64,000 nucleotides of DNA from Takakia lepidozioides (lineage: Eukaryota; Streptophyta; Takakiopsida; Takakiales; Takakiaceae): NCBI GenBank assembly GCA_030704615.1, contig CM060733.1, positions 7,502,001 to 7,566,000 on the forward strand, written 5' to 3'. Position numbers and translations under genes: made by a program. Below are positions 23,542 through 34,577 of this stretch, in pieces (within the stretch, counting starts at the first letter, position 1; each line of letters opens with the position of its first letter). The notes beneath the pieces are model-generated. The model saw only the letters and a list, made by a program, of their open reading frames with translations. It was not told the origin of the DNA and searched no databases.

Positions 23542-26500
23542 AATTGGCAACGCTATGCCCAGATTTTTCTGCACTTCCAGTTGCTATTAATCGATGTTCA
23601 ACTAAAAGTGGTACATCAAGTGAAGACAAGGCAAATGCTGTAATACTGAAGAACCTGCAATGTTTAATGTCAATGTAGGAGTCGTGTCATGCAACTTGTC
23701 ATACTTTATTCATGAAGGGTTGATACTCTTTTGAGTTTCCTATTGTGTTCTCCGTGCAAGTGGAACTTTGCTTTATGTATGATGTTGGTGTATATTATGC
23801 AGTCTGAATGCAAATGCAAAGCACTTTTCTAGGTCCACATCCACGATTCATTATTCTCCCCTGACTTGTGGTACAAAAACATGTGCTAGTCACTCCCTCA
23901 ACCAGCTGTTATCAATCAATCATTTCTTTCGACCCACAGAGCCAGGGTTACCAAAAAGGATTAACAACTCTGTTGCTTAGAGAAACTCTCATAGACAGAA
24001 TGTTCCAGGAGCCTAACCTCTTTTGAAGACTTTACTCAGCTTTAAAGGGCTGAAAAGACCGCAAAACAATTGTACTGAACACCAGGTTACCTTAGTTGCA
24101 AAGTGGAGAAACTGATCTCTTCCTTGTTGTTTTCGATCTGTGAATTGAGGTTGCAATGGAGACTTGGTCTCAGAAAACATCATATCAACTCTGCTGTTAG
24201 GCAGGTATTCTTCAATGTAGGAGGTAGTACGTCCACTCCAACCGGTACTCTTCTCCATGCGCAACTGCAACTGGCTGAATTGCACACAACTCAATTCTCC
24301 AGTTCTGATGTCAGAGTCTTTCATTCTTTTTCTTTTATTTGAAAATTTGCAAGAGCATCGCGAACCTGTCACATACGAGGTTGGGTAGGCGTGAGCACAA
24401 TGGCATATTCCCCAAATTTTCGTGAGATTTCTGTGAAATTTCCAAAGCAAAATGAAATTGGCAAAATTAACAATTATGCCAAACCAACACATAAAGAACA
24501 AGTAGTGGGCTTATTAATACCTGATGAACAAGTTACCCTATAGGCGTGGCCTTTTCTCCATATAACAAGAAGAGAGTGGACGGTGAGGCTTCACCTCAAA
24601 TTTAAGGTCCTCGCCCATGGATAATTTCGCACGGCGAAACCAGCCTGAGAAGAAATCACATTGTAGCTAAAAGGATGAATATGTCACTTTTAAAGCCCCC
24701 ACCCATTTCTTTTGGATGTGGCATTGTTGGGGTGATGGGATTTCGTATAAAAAGTTTTGACTCAAACTATTTCACTAAGGGTTTCTCAATGCGAAACCCA
24801 CCGCTGTTTAGGTTTGTGCCCATATCACATATCATTTCAAAATTCAAAATTCACCACCACCGCTATAGGTTTAGGGTTTCAGGCTACACTATTGAAGGTT
24901 TCGTTCGTCTCGCTGAATTGGCGCAGATGTACCGGTCCTCTATACCCGCTTATGGTTTTATTCCATTTTGAAAACATATAACTTATATGACCGCGGGTTG
25001 TGCTCACGCGAGCATGCTCACGCTGTGCTCACAGGATACCAACCCCCTCACATACTTGTTATGTATTAGGTCCTAACTCATAACCGTTGGACGCCACCAT
25101 CACAATGGACACAAAACGAAAGACAAGTTTTCCTTTTTTGACCGCGAATTTTTGTATTTGAGGCACATTGTTGAAGAAGGGACATACCAATAGACTTAGG
25201 ACCATGTTTGTTGTTGCAGGCAAATTTGATTATCTTCTTGAAGGTAATTAGTTATTACGTAGATGTGATTACCTCTGATGTGGTGATGGTCACCTTAAAA
25301 ACTATGAATATATATTTTTGAAGTTGGAATATAAAACTACTTTCGAGGAGATAGTTCACGTGTACAAACTATCTTCATCAAGGAGTAATTTCAAGTTGTA
25401 GTTGATAATATGAAAATTTATATTCACTCTAGAAGAATTCAAACTTTGCATTACACCTCTACCACTAGACTATTCACCACATTTTTTTTTGGAAATAATC
25501 TAAAAGTGATGTTATGATGATTTTGCATGTCCAATGCATGGTCGATGTCAATTGTCCCCTCATTACAACAAGTTGACGTTTAATGTGGTGTAGGTGTGTT
25601 TCTGCATTGATGCCACCATCATTTATGCTCAGGTATTTTTGTGTCAGCTTGGACACAAACTGGACTATGGCGGTATGACTTGACTTTGGCCTCGCATATT
25701 GGCAAACCTGCTCACTTGTTATTCTGTGAGCTTGACACGAAGTTGGAGCATTAGAACATACACCAATGAGATTTGTCTTGTTCTGGGTGCAGGGCTGTGA
25801 AGTAAGCCGTGCAAAACTTGATGCCTCATTTGGTCCGAGCTTCTTGGTCTGGAGATGGCGGGTGGGAAAGATGATGCTGCCGCTGCATGAGGTACACAAT
25901 TTCAAACTTAATTTTACATATTAATTTTATGTTATATTTTACTTTTAAGTCTCTTATTTATATATTGTGCTATAGTTCAACATATATTCGTTTGTATTAT
26001 CTTTGGCAAGAAAGGTTCTTTTGCATTTCCATTTCCAGGGAAAAGACAGAAGTTGTCTTTCAAAATGAAGGAGGCACGTCGAGTCCACACCAAAGAGACA
26101 TACTGTCACAAAACACAAAACACGTGAGGGGAGGAACAGGGACAACTCACAAGGTCTCTTGTCTCTTCTACCCGACTAAAAAGAATTTTTACTTCCATGG
26201 GTAGGGAAAACATGACTATTAGACCTCTTGTCTCTCCTATGACAGGCATGTCTATCGAATCAGAGCACTCTCTTCTTGTTGAACTCGACATAGAGAGTAA
26301 CAAAGTATCTAGGCTCCTTAAAACCAATAAGAGTTTGATGGAGGAGATGAGGCTGAAGAACCGGGAGTATAAAGTAATGCGGAAGAGTCTTGAATCTCAA
26401 GACTCAAGAATCAGAATACTCGTTTGTTTTTTGAGGATGGACACGAATTTGCAGTGAGAGCATTCCTTGATACGGTTCTTGAGACCTTTTATCAGGCTGC

Positions 26501-27972
26501 AGGGGTGAAGGGGTCCTCAGAGAACAAGACAATGTGATTAAGATCTATATCTGTAGAGCAATTCTGTCAAGGTCAGTTTATTTCTTTTTAGGAATTTGGG
26601 AAGGGGGGGATTGTTTGTGGATCAACAGGTGTTGAACCTCTTGCGACTAGCCAAGACGGAATCCTCAAAATTAAGTGCAGTCACTTGTCACAGTTCAAAA
26701 CCAGTAAAGGTTGCAATTGGGCTTCAAGAGCTGGACCAGTTCAAGAATAGGGAGGAGTTTTTCCTAGTTATTTCATCAAATTTTTCAAATTGGAGTTTCA
26801 GATATGACAACTCAATACAAATCAGGGCAAACAAGCATCATTTTCAACTACTTTCACGTTTGAAAGTGAACAACCTTCAACTATATCTGAGTAGATTATT
26901 TGAACATGCAAAAAGTTTTGCTTTTATCAACTTTGGGTATCAATGATGTATATATGGAAGGAGGTTCCTCTTGAGGTATTGGGCTGTTAGAACAATATTG
27001 ATGTGGAGTACACTCTCAGGTCTTTAGTGAATCTTCAGGAAATTTTGTTATGTAGTATTTTGGGAGCTCGTAATTGACTCAGTCAATGCCGTAGTGAAGC
27101 ATTATGTGATACAATTAGTGGATGTGAATAGACCTTTGGAACATTGTGTAAATGTTAGTCATGATATAGAACTTCTATGCATCCAGTTTTGCAGGACATC
27201 CTATCTGTTCGGGTAGCTGTCCTTGTATAGTGACATGTGATGAGACACGACGAGTTTGTTGGTGTGGCACGAGAATTGAAGCTCGGTCTTTGGTGAAATT
27301 TTTAGCGATGGCTTCTCGTTTGACTGTGTAGAGGTGATAAATTCTTTAGCGTAGTTTTTTCTTGAAGCTCCGTTGTAGCAATTTAGATTTAGTAGAGAAG
27401 AGCAAGGGTTTTAATTTTTAATCAGAGTGCGATTCTAAGTGGCACTAGTATGCCCCTGTGCCTTTGACTCAACCTGAATTTTTTTGGTTATGTTTTCTAT
27501 TTCCTGTAATTTTTTTGGAGAAAATTCTTTGAAATTCAGTAACTTCCACATCAAAGATTTATATGGTGTGAAACAATCAATATACACCTCCCCTTGCTAA
27601 AGATTTTCAAACAGTACAAAGAACAAAAAAGAACATTAAGAGTTGGTCAAGAGTAAAGCGCAGCTCAAGAGGAATCACACAACTAGCATAGAAGCAACGA
27701 GTGCTTGCGAATAACCTGGTGAGAAGCTGGTGAGCAATCATACAGACGATCACACATCCTTTTCGAAAACCTAAGAAAATTGCACATGCATCAAGACAGT
27801 ACATTCAATAAGACATTTGAACTACCAATTCTATTCTCCAGCAAAGAAAGACGCAATAATTGCCGACCAATAGGTTGTCAGCCTTACAGTTCCTGCGGCT
27901 TCAGTGCGACCCTCTCTCTATGCTATGGGAGATAGTTTGTTTGTGATGGTATCTTAAATCTCCCAAATTGTA
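23542..27972. other. gene-poor region, no supported gene
   Basis: After the AHA1 3' flank the sequence becomes AT-rich. Open frames at 24675-24971 (+), 25474-25905 (-), 26197-26457 (+, a short Glu/Lys-rich helix) and 26596-26946 (+) show no family motif and are poor gene candidates. The 12-base inverted pair GCGTGAGCACAA (24389-24400) and its complement (24998-25009) bounds a 621-base AT-rich block that could be a small transposon, but no target duplication is visible. Confidence 0.4.
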
Positions 27973-28330
27973 TGTCGAGGCCTAAGTGAGGCCCAAGTGC
28001 GACCTCTAGGGCGTCATGTACCTTTGGCCTATGTGTGAAGAACTGAAATCTAAGACCAAGTGCAATTTCCTATGTATCCCAGTGCGTTTCCTATGTCGAG
28101 GCCCAAGTGCGACCTCTAGTGTAGGCTATGTTGTTGGCCTATATGTGAAGAATTGAAATCTAAGACCAAGTGCAATTTCCTATGTATCCAAGTGCGTCTC
28201 TTATGTCGAGGCCCATCTAAGCCCAAGTGCAATCTTCTATTCATGTATCCAAGTGCATCTCCCATGTAGAGGCCCAAGTGTCCAGTGTCATGTAAGCCCA
28301 CATGTAATCTCCTATGTATCCCATATCAAG
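27973..28330 (+). repeat. imperfect tandem repeat, about 110-bp unit
   Basis: Four copies start with TGTCGAGGCC or TGTAGAGGCC at 27973, 28094, 28204 and 28265; the first two are about 121 and 110 bp, the last two shorter. Each contains AAGTGCRAYYT and CTATGTATCC blocks, and the first two share GAARAAYTGAAATCTAAGACC. It does not encode an obvious protein repeat. A minisatellite-like array of unknown origin. Confidence 0.75.
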
Positions 28331-31007
28331 GCCCAATTTGTTTTTTTCCATGAATTTATTGAGTAGTAATATATCCAATCATTATTGATATATCTCCTGT
28401 CGAGGCTCCAAGCATTGTCCCAAGAAAGCCCACTTTGCCATTTTTTACCAATTTCCAACGACGAAAAGTACTTAAAATTCGACATCTCCTACACCGCAAG
28501 TCCCAAAATCATGAGACCAAGCCGGTGCACCCCTCCTCATCGAGGGCTTTCCAACAGTACCAAGCACCAGGGCTGGGGCCTTGCAGTTTGGGACATCTCA
28601 ACTCTACAAAACAAACAAAACAAATGTCTCGATTCATATATTGATATGGCTACCAAAAATTTACATACCAGAAAACCACGTGTGTCATCGAAGATAAAAA
28701 AAAATACAACCCACCCTCCCCTAGGCCTCCATGGCTTGCTAGTTTGGGGGGGGGGATTTAGCACATAGTGATAAAGATAAAGTTTCTCTTAAATCCAGTG
28801 AATTTACAGAGCCTACTGTTCAACACGCAGGCCATCAAGGGCCCAATGGACTTGTAAATGAACTTGCAACGGCAAAGTGACAGAGAGAGAAGACTCAGCT
28901 AGTAACTAACAGCCACTTTGCTTTGGGGGTGACAAAAGTGATACCAGCATGTCGTCTGTAAATTGAGGTTGGTAGTTGTTCACTCCTTATCCTTAGTACG
29001 AAATAGGTCACTTGACATTGAAGGGTGATTATAACCTTATATCATGTTGTTTGTTTGAGATCATACTACCTCCTAGTGTGACACTCGCTTCCAATAAAGG
29101 CCCATTCTGTTCAATGTTAATACAGACTAATATTGGATCATGGATGGTAATTGGATTGTTTGATTAGTTCGAGTTCTTTCCCCCCTTGTACGCACTTTTG
29201 AGAAAAACATCTAGGGGGGGCACTCCGAAAATCCTGCAACTACCATAGGCAGGGCCTTATCTTTCCCAGGGCAAAATGTGGAATCTTGAAACCAGGCGAT
29301 TACACGTGGGGACATCCCCATTATTACAAAGGAAATTTCAGCCAATGTTTTGCGATTTAGTCAATATTGGCATGCAATTTTGAAGTGCTATACAAGAATC
29401 TGGAATCTGGATCTGGATGCCCCACAAAATCTCCAAGATGGTGCACTTTTGTTGGCTTCTCTTTATTCACATCCCAGCGAAAAATGGCTTAGCACCTATT
29501 GTGCCTTCTCCAGGTGTCACCTCTACCTGCTTTGCATAAAACTACTTCCATGATGTGCCTTTTCATGATTTGCCTTGTCAAGGTTACACCTACCTCACAT
29601 GACATCTCTATTATTGAACATAGACAATAAGTGGATATTCAAGTTTATTGGCTCTGTCCCTTCAGGGCAGAGCATGTTGAAGTCAATGGAGAAAATCTGG
29701 TCAACGGACCTTACACCATGTCAAGAGTTGGTCTACAAAAGCTCTTTAGTATAAACCATGTTGCAGCTTGCCTCTCGCAATTTGCGGCTTGTTATTGATG
29801 AGAGTAGATTCTACTATTCACAAGGAGGAGCCTAGTCGCTTGTTCCATATGTATGGATTTCAAAGGCACAGCTAACTGTCAAGGGCACTCTACACCATAT
29901 GCACTTCCAGCTTTGATATACTGAACCTCTTTGCCCTTGTCCAAAACTATCAGGCTGACACATGTAGGGTGAGATCAAAAGAATATGACATTCCCTGTGC
30001 CACTATGTAGAACCACTTGGACTATGCGGGTTCTGCACCAGGGTACCGAGCTCCTTGCAAAACACCCCCCCCCCACCGGCTTCCCTTCCATGCGTGGTTC
30101 CATGTGCATAGCAACTGCCGATTATGCATGTATGCATAACTGTAACCGGCCGGGTATACTCCTGCCTCACCATACCCTACTAACACTGGTTGATACCTGG
30201 TGCAGAACTTCAGAACCGCTCAACACTAGCAATTACAGCTCACCAACCTCCATCATATACATTGTTTTTTGTTTTGAAGGAGCGGCTGAGACCAACTGCA
30301 GGGCCACGCGGACATGTGACTTGATCAGCACTGGCACCGGCTTTCCAGGACACTAGCAGTCTGGCCAATTGTTTCATACATGCTCCCAAATCTGGTCTCG
30401 AACTGCAATTGTGTTCTGAAGTGGGTGGAGTAGGTGGAGACTCTCCCCTAACCTGAACTCCACCATGCACAAACTGCAATTCATGCCACATCAATCAATA
30501 ACCGAATACCCACCGCAGTCACTATGCGAACTTTCAAGTGGCCGCCATGGGTTAGTTCTTGGTGGCTTAAAGCTAGCTTCGACGACATTCATGCAAGTTA
30601 GTCAAGGGCTCTATCTGAAGCAGCACCATGAGAAACATACAAACATGTCCAAATTTAAGATGCTGAACAAACTTGTGCACAGGGCTGCCCCTCTAATTCA
30701 TTATGAATCGTATTGACTTCCATCTTCAAGCTTTGGAGAAGCTCCACCACCCACCCCAGAATTAGGACCACACTCTGATTTCCTTCCACTATCACCAGAG
30801 TCAGTTTCAAAATCCCCTCTACCTGCTCCAGTCAAGTGCAATTATGAGCTGACTCCCACCTATGCTGGGTAGACCCCACTATCCCCCAGGAAATGCCATC
30901 AACAGTACATCATGGTCAATATTCTCAAGAAATGGTGGATGAACTGAGTAGCTACACAGATCAATGAATGAAGCAAGACACTCGCACCTTTCCAGAAAAC
31001 CATCATT
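28331..31007. other. gene-poor region with dispersed repeat fragments
   Basis: No supported gene. Positions 29677-29725 match 56190-56238 closely (shared core TTGAAGTCAATGGAGAAAAT), a dispersed repeat. Positions 30580-30680 resemble 35735-35840, part of the OSB-related array, so a fragment of that array lies here too, downstream of the broken PPR gene. Long C and G homopolymers occur near 28746 and 30066. Confidence 0.5.
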
Positions 31008-34000
31008 TCACCAGTAATCCCCACAGGAACAGACCCCATCTTCAAAGTGGTGAAAGTGGTTAGCGTCCCGTACAACAATTGCCAACAATCTTTGAGGTGA
31101 ACTTGGTGGAGGTGTGGCATTCACCATACACCCGAAGCTTCTTGATGAGACGGAGAGCCGTCCTAGGGCCAGTGCTGATCAGCCCAAAACCAATGGCCAG
31201 TTTCTCACTGTGGTGGCAAAGAGAACTCCTCCCCCACATCATGCAATACGAAGTGCTCGTCAGGCACATACCTGGCCTCCTTCATCTGCCCAGACAATCT
31301 TCTTAGCTCAGCATGGATTTCCTTAAGTTCGGGATGCAATTTGTCATCTACAACAAAGGTGTGCACTCTGTTGCCAACCTCAATCCAGCAGCGACCTGGT
31401 TTCTTTCTAACCACCCTGACCTTCATCAATTTCTCACCTTTGCACTCTAGTTGTACCTGCCAGCTGAGGCATAGATGTTTGATAGCAACACATAAGTCGC
31501 GGCATCCTGTTCATCCCTTCGAGAATAGATGTTGCCACACGTTCAGCCATCTCCACATTGCCATGGATTCTGCAGGCACCAAGCAAGGCCTTCCACACCA
31601 CAACATCTGGTTTGATTGGCATTCTACTAATGAGGTCCTCTGCCTCATCCAATTGCCCTGCACGTCCAAGGAGGTCCACCATGCAGCCAAAGTGCTTTAC
31701 TGTCGGGGTGACACCATGATCTTCACTCAGGGAATCGAAGTAGCGTCTTCCTTCATCCAGTAGGCCAGCGTGGCTGCATGCAGAGAGGACACATATAAAG
31801 GCGATACTGTCCGGCTTCAAGCCTTCCTTTTGCATTCCTTCAAATATTTGCAGGGCCTCCCTATGACAACCATGCTGGGTATATGCTGCGATCATCGCAT
31901 TCCAGGACACCACATCTCGTCCGGCCATGCTGTCGAACACTCCCTTTGCATCCTCAATGCATCCACATTTGGCATACATGTCCACGAGGGTACAGTTCAG
32001 AATGACATCTGGTACAATTCCAGCTTTGACAATGTCACCATGGACCTCTTTGCCCTTTTCCAGGGCTGCCAGGCTCGCACACGCATTGCAAACACAAACA
32101 AATGTGATGTGGTCAGGCTTCACCCCTTCCCGCATCATTTGCTCATAGGTCTCCAAAGCCTCCATCCCACGCCCCTGCTGTGCATATCCTGCAATCATCG
32201 CATTCCACGACACCACATCTCGTTCAGCCATATTGTCGAACACTCCCTTTGCATCCTCAAGGCTCCGACATTTGGCATACATGTCCACCAGGGCAGTGTT
32301 CAGAATGACATCTGGTACAATTCCAGCTTTGACGATGTCACCATGGACCTCTTTGCCCTTTTCCAGGGCTGCCAGGCTTGCACATGCCTTGCAAATGCAA
32401 GCAAATGTGATGTGGCTCGGCTTCACCCCTTCCTGCACCATTTGCTCATAGGTCTCCAAAGCCTCCATCCCGCGCCCCTGCTGTGCATATCCTGCAATCA
32501 TTGCGTTCCAGGACACCACATCTCGTTCATCCATATTGTCAAACACTCCCTTTGCATCCTCGATGCACCCACATTTGGAATACATGTCCACCAGGGTGCT
32601 GTTCAGAATGACATCTGGTACAATTCCAGCTTTGACAATGGCACCATGGACCTCTTTGCCCTTTTCCAGGGCTGCCAGGCTCGCACATGCATTGCAAACG
32701 CAAACAAACGTGATGTGGTTGGGCTTCACCCCTTCCCGCACCATTTGCTCATAGGTCTCCAAAGCCTCCATCCCACGCCCCTGCTGTGCATATCCTGCAA
32801 TCATCGCGCTCCATGACACCACATTTCGTTCGGCCATATTGTCAAAAACTCCCTTTGCATCCTCAATGCACCCACATTTGGCATACATGTCCACCAGGGT
32901 ACTGTTCAGAATGACATCTGGTACAATTCCAGCTTTGACGATGTCACCATGGACCTCTTTGCCCTTTTCCAGGGCTGCCAGGCTCGCACATGCATTGCAA
33001 ATGCAAACAAATGTGACGTGGTTGGGCTTCACCCCTTCCCGCACCATTTGCTCATAGGTCTCCAAAGCCTCCATCCCACGCCCCTGCTGTGCATATCCTG
33101 CAATCATCGTGCTCCATGACACCACATTTCGTTCGGCCATATTGTCAAACACTCCCTTTGCATCCTCAATGCACCCACATTTGGCATACATGTCCACCAG
33201 GGTACTGTTCAGAATGACATCTGGTACAATTCCAGCTTTGACGATGTCACCATGGACCTCTTTGCCCTTTTCCAGGGCTGCCAGGCTCGCACATGCATTG
33301 CAAATGGAAACAAATGTGATGTGGTTGGGCTTCACCCCTTCCCGCACCATTTGCTCATAGGTCTCCAAAGCCTCCATCCCACGCCCCTGCTGTGCATATC
33401 CTGCAATCATCGTGCTCCATGACACCACATTTCGTTCGGCCATATTGTCGAACACTCCCTTTGCATCCTCAATGCACCCACATTTGGAATACATGTCCAC
33501 AAGAGTACTGTTCAGAATGACATCTGGTACAATTCCAGCTTTGACGATGTCACCGTGGACCTCTTTGCCCTTTTCCAGGGCTGCCAGGCTTGCACACGCA
33601 TTGCAAATGCAAACAAACGTGATGTGGTTGGGCTTCACCCCTTCCCGCATCATTTGCTCATAGGTCTCCAAAGCATTCCTACCACACCCATGCTTGGTAA
33701 ATCCTGCCATCATTATATTCCACGTGACCAAACATCGTTTAGGCATTCTGTTGAACACTTGGTGAGCATCCATGATGCTCCCACACTTAACATACATGTT
33801 GACAAGGGTGTTGTGTAGAAAAACGTTTGGCTTGAATCCAGTTTGGATAATGTGAGCGTGCACCTGCTTTCCAGCTTCCAGGCCTTTTATCTTGATGCAC
33901 TTATGCAAGAGACAGACATAAGTATCTGTCTCTGCTGAAATGCCTCCTTGGTTTAAAGTCTGTAGAGCCTCTTTCAGTCGCCCTGCCTCACAGAGCATCC

Positions 34001-34199
34001 TCGCATGCCCAGAAGAGGCATTGTTGACTCCCTCCCTTGGTCCTCTTTGGGAAGCTGTGGTCATGGTTGAGGTGCCTGATTTTATCAACGGTGCCACTGG
34101 CGCTGGTGCTTCCACTACCCATGCAGGTTTCTTGTAGCTATCAGTCCACAGGGAATCATGGGTAATCTTGTGCTTGAAATCCGGCCCTCTTGGATGAAT
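31008..34199 (-). pseudogene. OSB-PPR-DYW fusion, frameshifted (copy 2)
   Basis: On the minus strand the exon opens with the second half of an OSB PDF motif (IHPRGPDFKHK ... LWTDSYKKPAWV) and runs without a break into a PPR protein of the same family as the other two copies. After four N-terminal motifs come six near-identical 101-residue P-L-S triplets, then the E region. The frame is lost near 31510: the DYW part continues in other frames ([52 protein letters not shown], stop at 31008). At least three frame changes are needed, including an apparent 5-base deletion after SKIVG. The first ATG matching the other copies is at 34064. Unless these are sequence errors, the editing domain is dead while the RNA-binding array is intact. 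Confidence 0.85.
31880..33700 (-). repeat. six tandem 303-bp PLS-triplet units inside PPR copy 2
   Basis: Units recur at exactly 303 bp (101 codons: P 35, L 35, S 31). Each reads ETYEQMVREGVKPNHITF, then CNACASLAALEKGKEVHG, then VKAGIVPDVILNSTLVDMY, KCGCIEDAKGVFDNM and VVSWNAMIAGYAQQGRGMEAL, with only a few changes between units. The outer units (nearest 31.9 and 33.7 kb) have diverged most. This pattern fits recent unequal crossing-over or gene conversion within the gene. Confidence 0.9.
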
Positions 34200-34383
34200 C
34201 TGGACCCACACTCTATCCCTGCTCCTTCAGCTATCCCTGCCTCTGAACAAATCATGCATACGTTCTCCCCTTGCTGCTAGCAGCTGACAATGACAGCCTA
34301 GATTTCTTCTAGCAAACAACCCAACCCTACCTATCACACTAGTTCCTATTCTGAACTGCGTTTGTTTCCTAACAGGCATTCAC

Positions 34384-34500
34384 CTTTTTGCATCGATTGT
34401 CCCACCATTGACTGGGGTTGGAAAAATATTCATTCCAAAGCTCCTCATCTCTGTTATCTGTTTTTGGATACTTTCCTGTTGCCACATTGGCAGTAACATG
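34384..34500 (-). pseudogene. OSB WWD exon upstream of PPR copy 2
   Basis: Minus-strand frame reads VTANVATGKYPKTDNRDEE, then LWNEYFSNPSQWWDNRCKK and ends at AAG before GTGAAT. Joining to 34199 after TGGGTCCAG (intron 34200-34383) rebuilds a textbook PDF motif: WWDNRCKK-IHPRGPDFKHK. One extra base near the 5' end of the exon, compared with the tandem copy at 35.1 kb, brings in a stop, so the exon seems to have lost its upstream connection. Confidence 0.65.
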
Positions 34501-34577
34501 TCAAAATCACTCCAAACCACCATAGATCCACCCGATGAGCTAACTTGCAGAATTCAACCTGAAAAAATAGGGACGGA

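Noticed and set aside
24860-24880. TTTAGGGTTTCAGG looks like interstitial telomere repeat
   Set aside because: Only one full unit; such telo-box-like strings are common in plant DNA.
25474-25905. 143-codon open frame on the minus strand
   Set aside because: No recognisable motif, no neighbour support, and AT-rich composition like the surrounding non-coding sequence.
31770-32816. 348-codon open frame on the plus strand
   Set aside because: It is the antisense shadow of the repeated PPR triplets; its own repeats mirror the 303-bp period.
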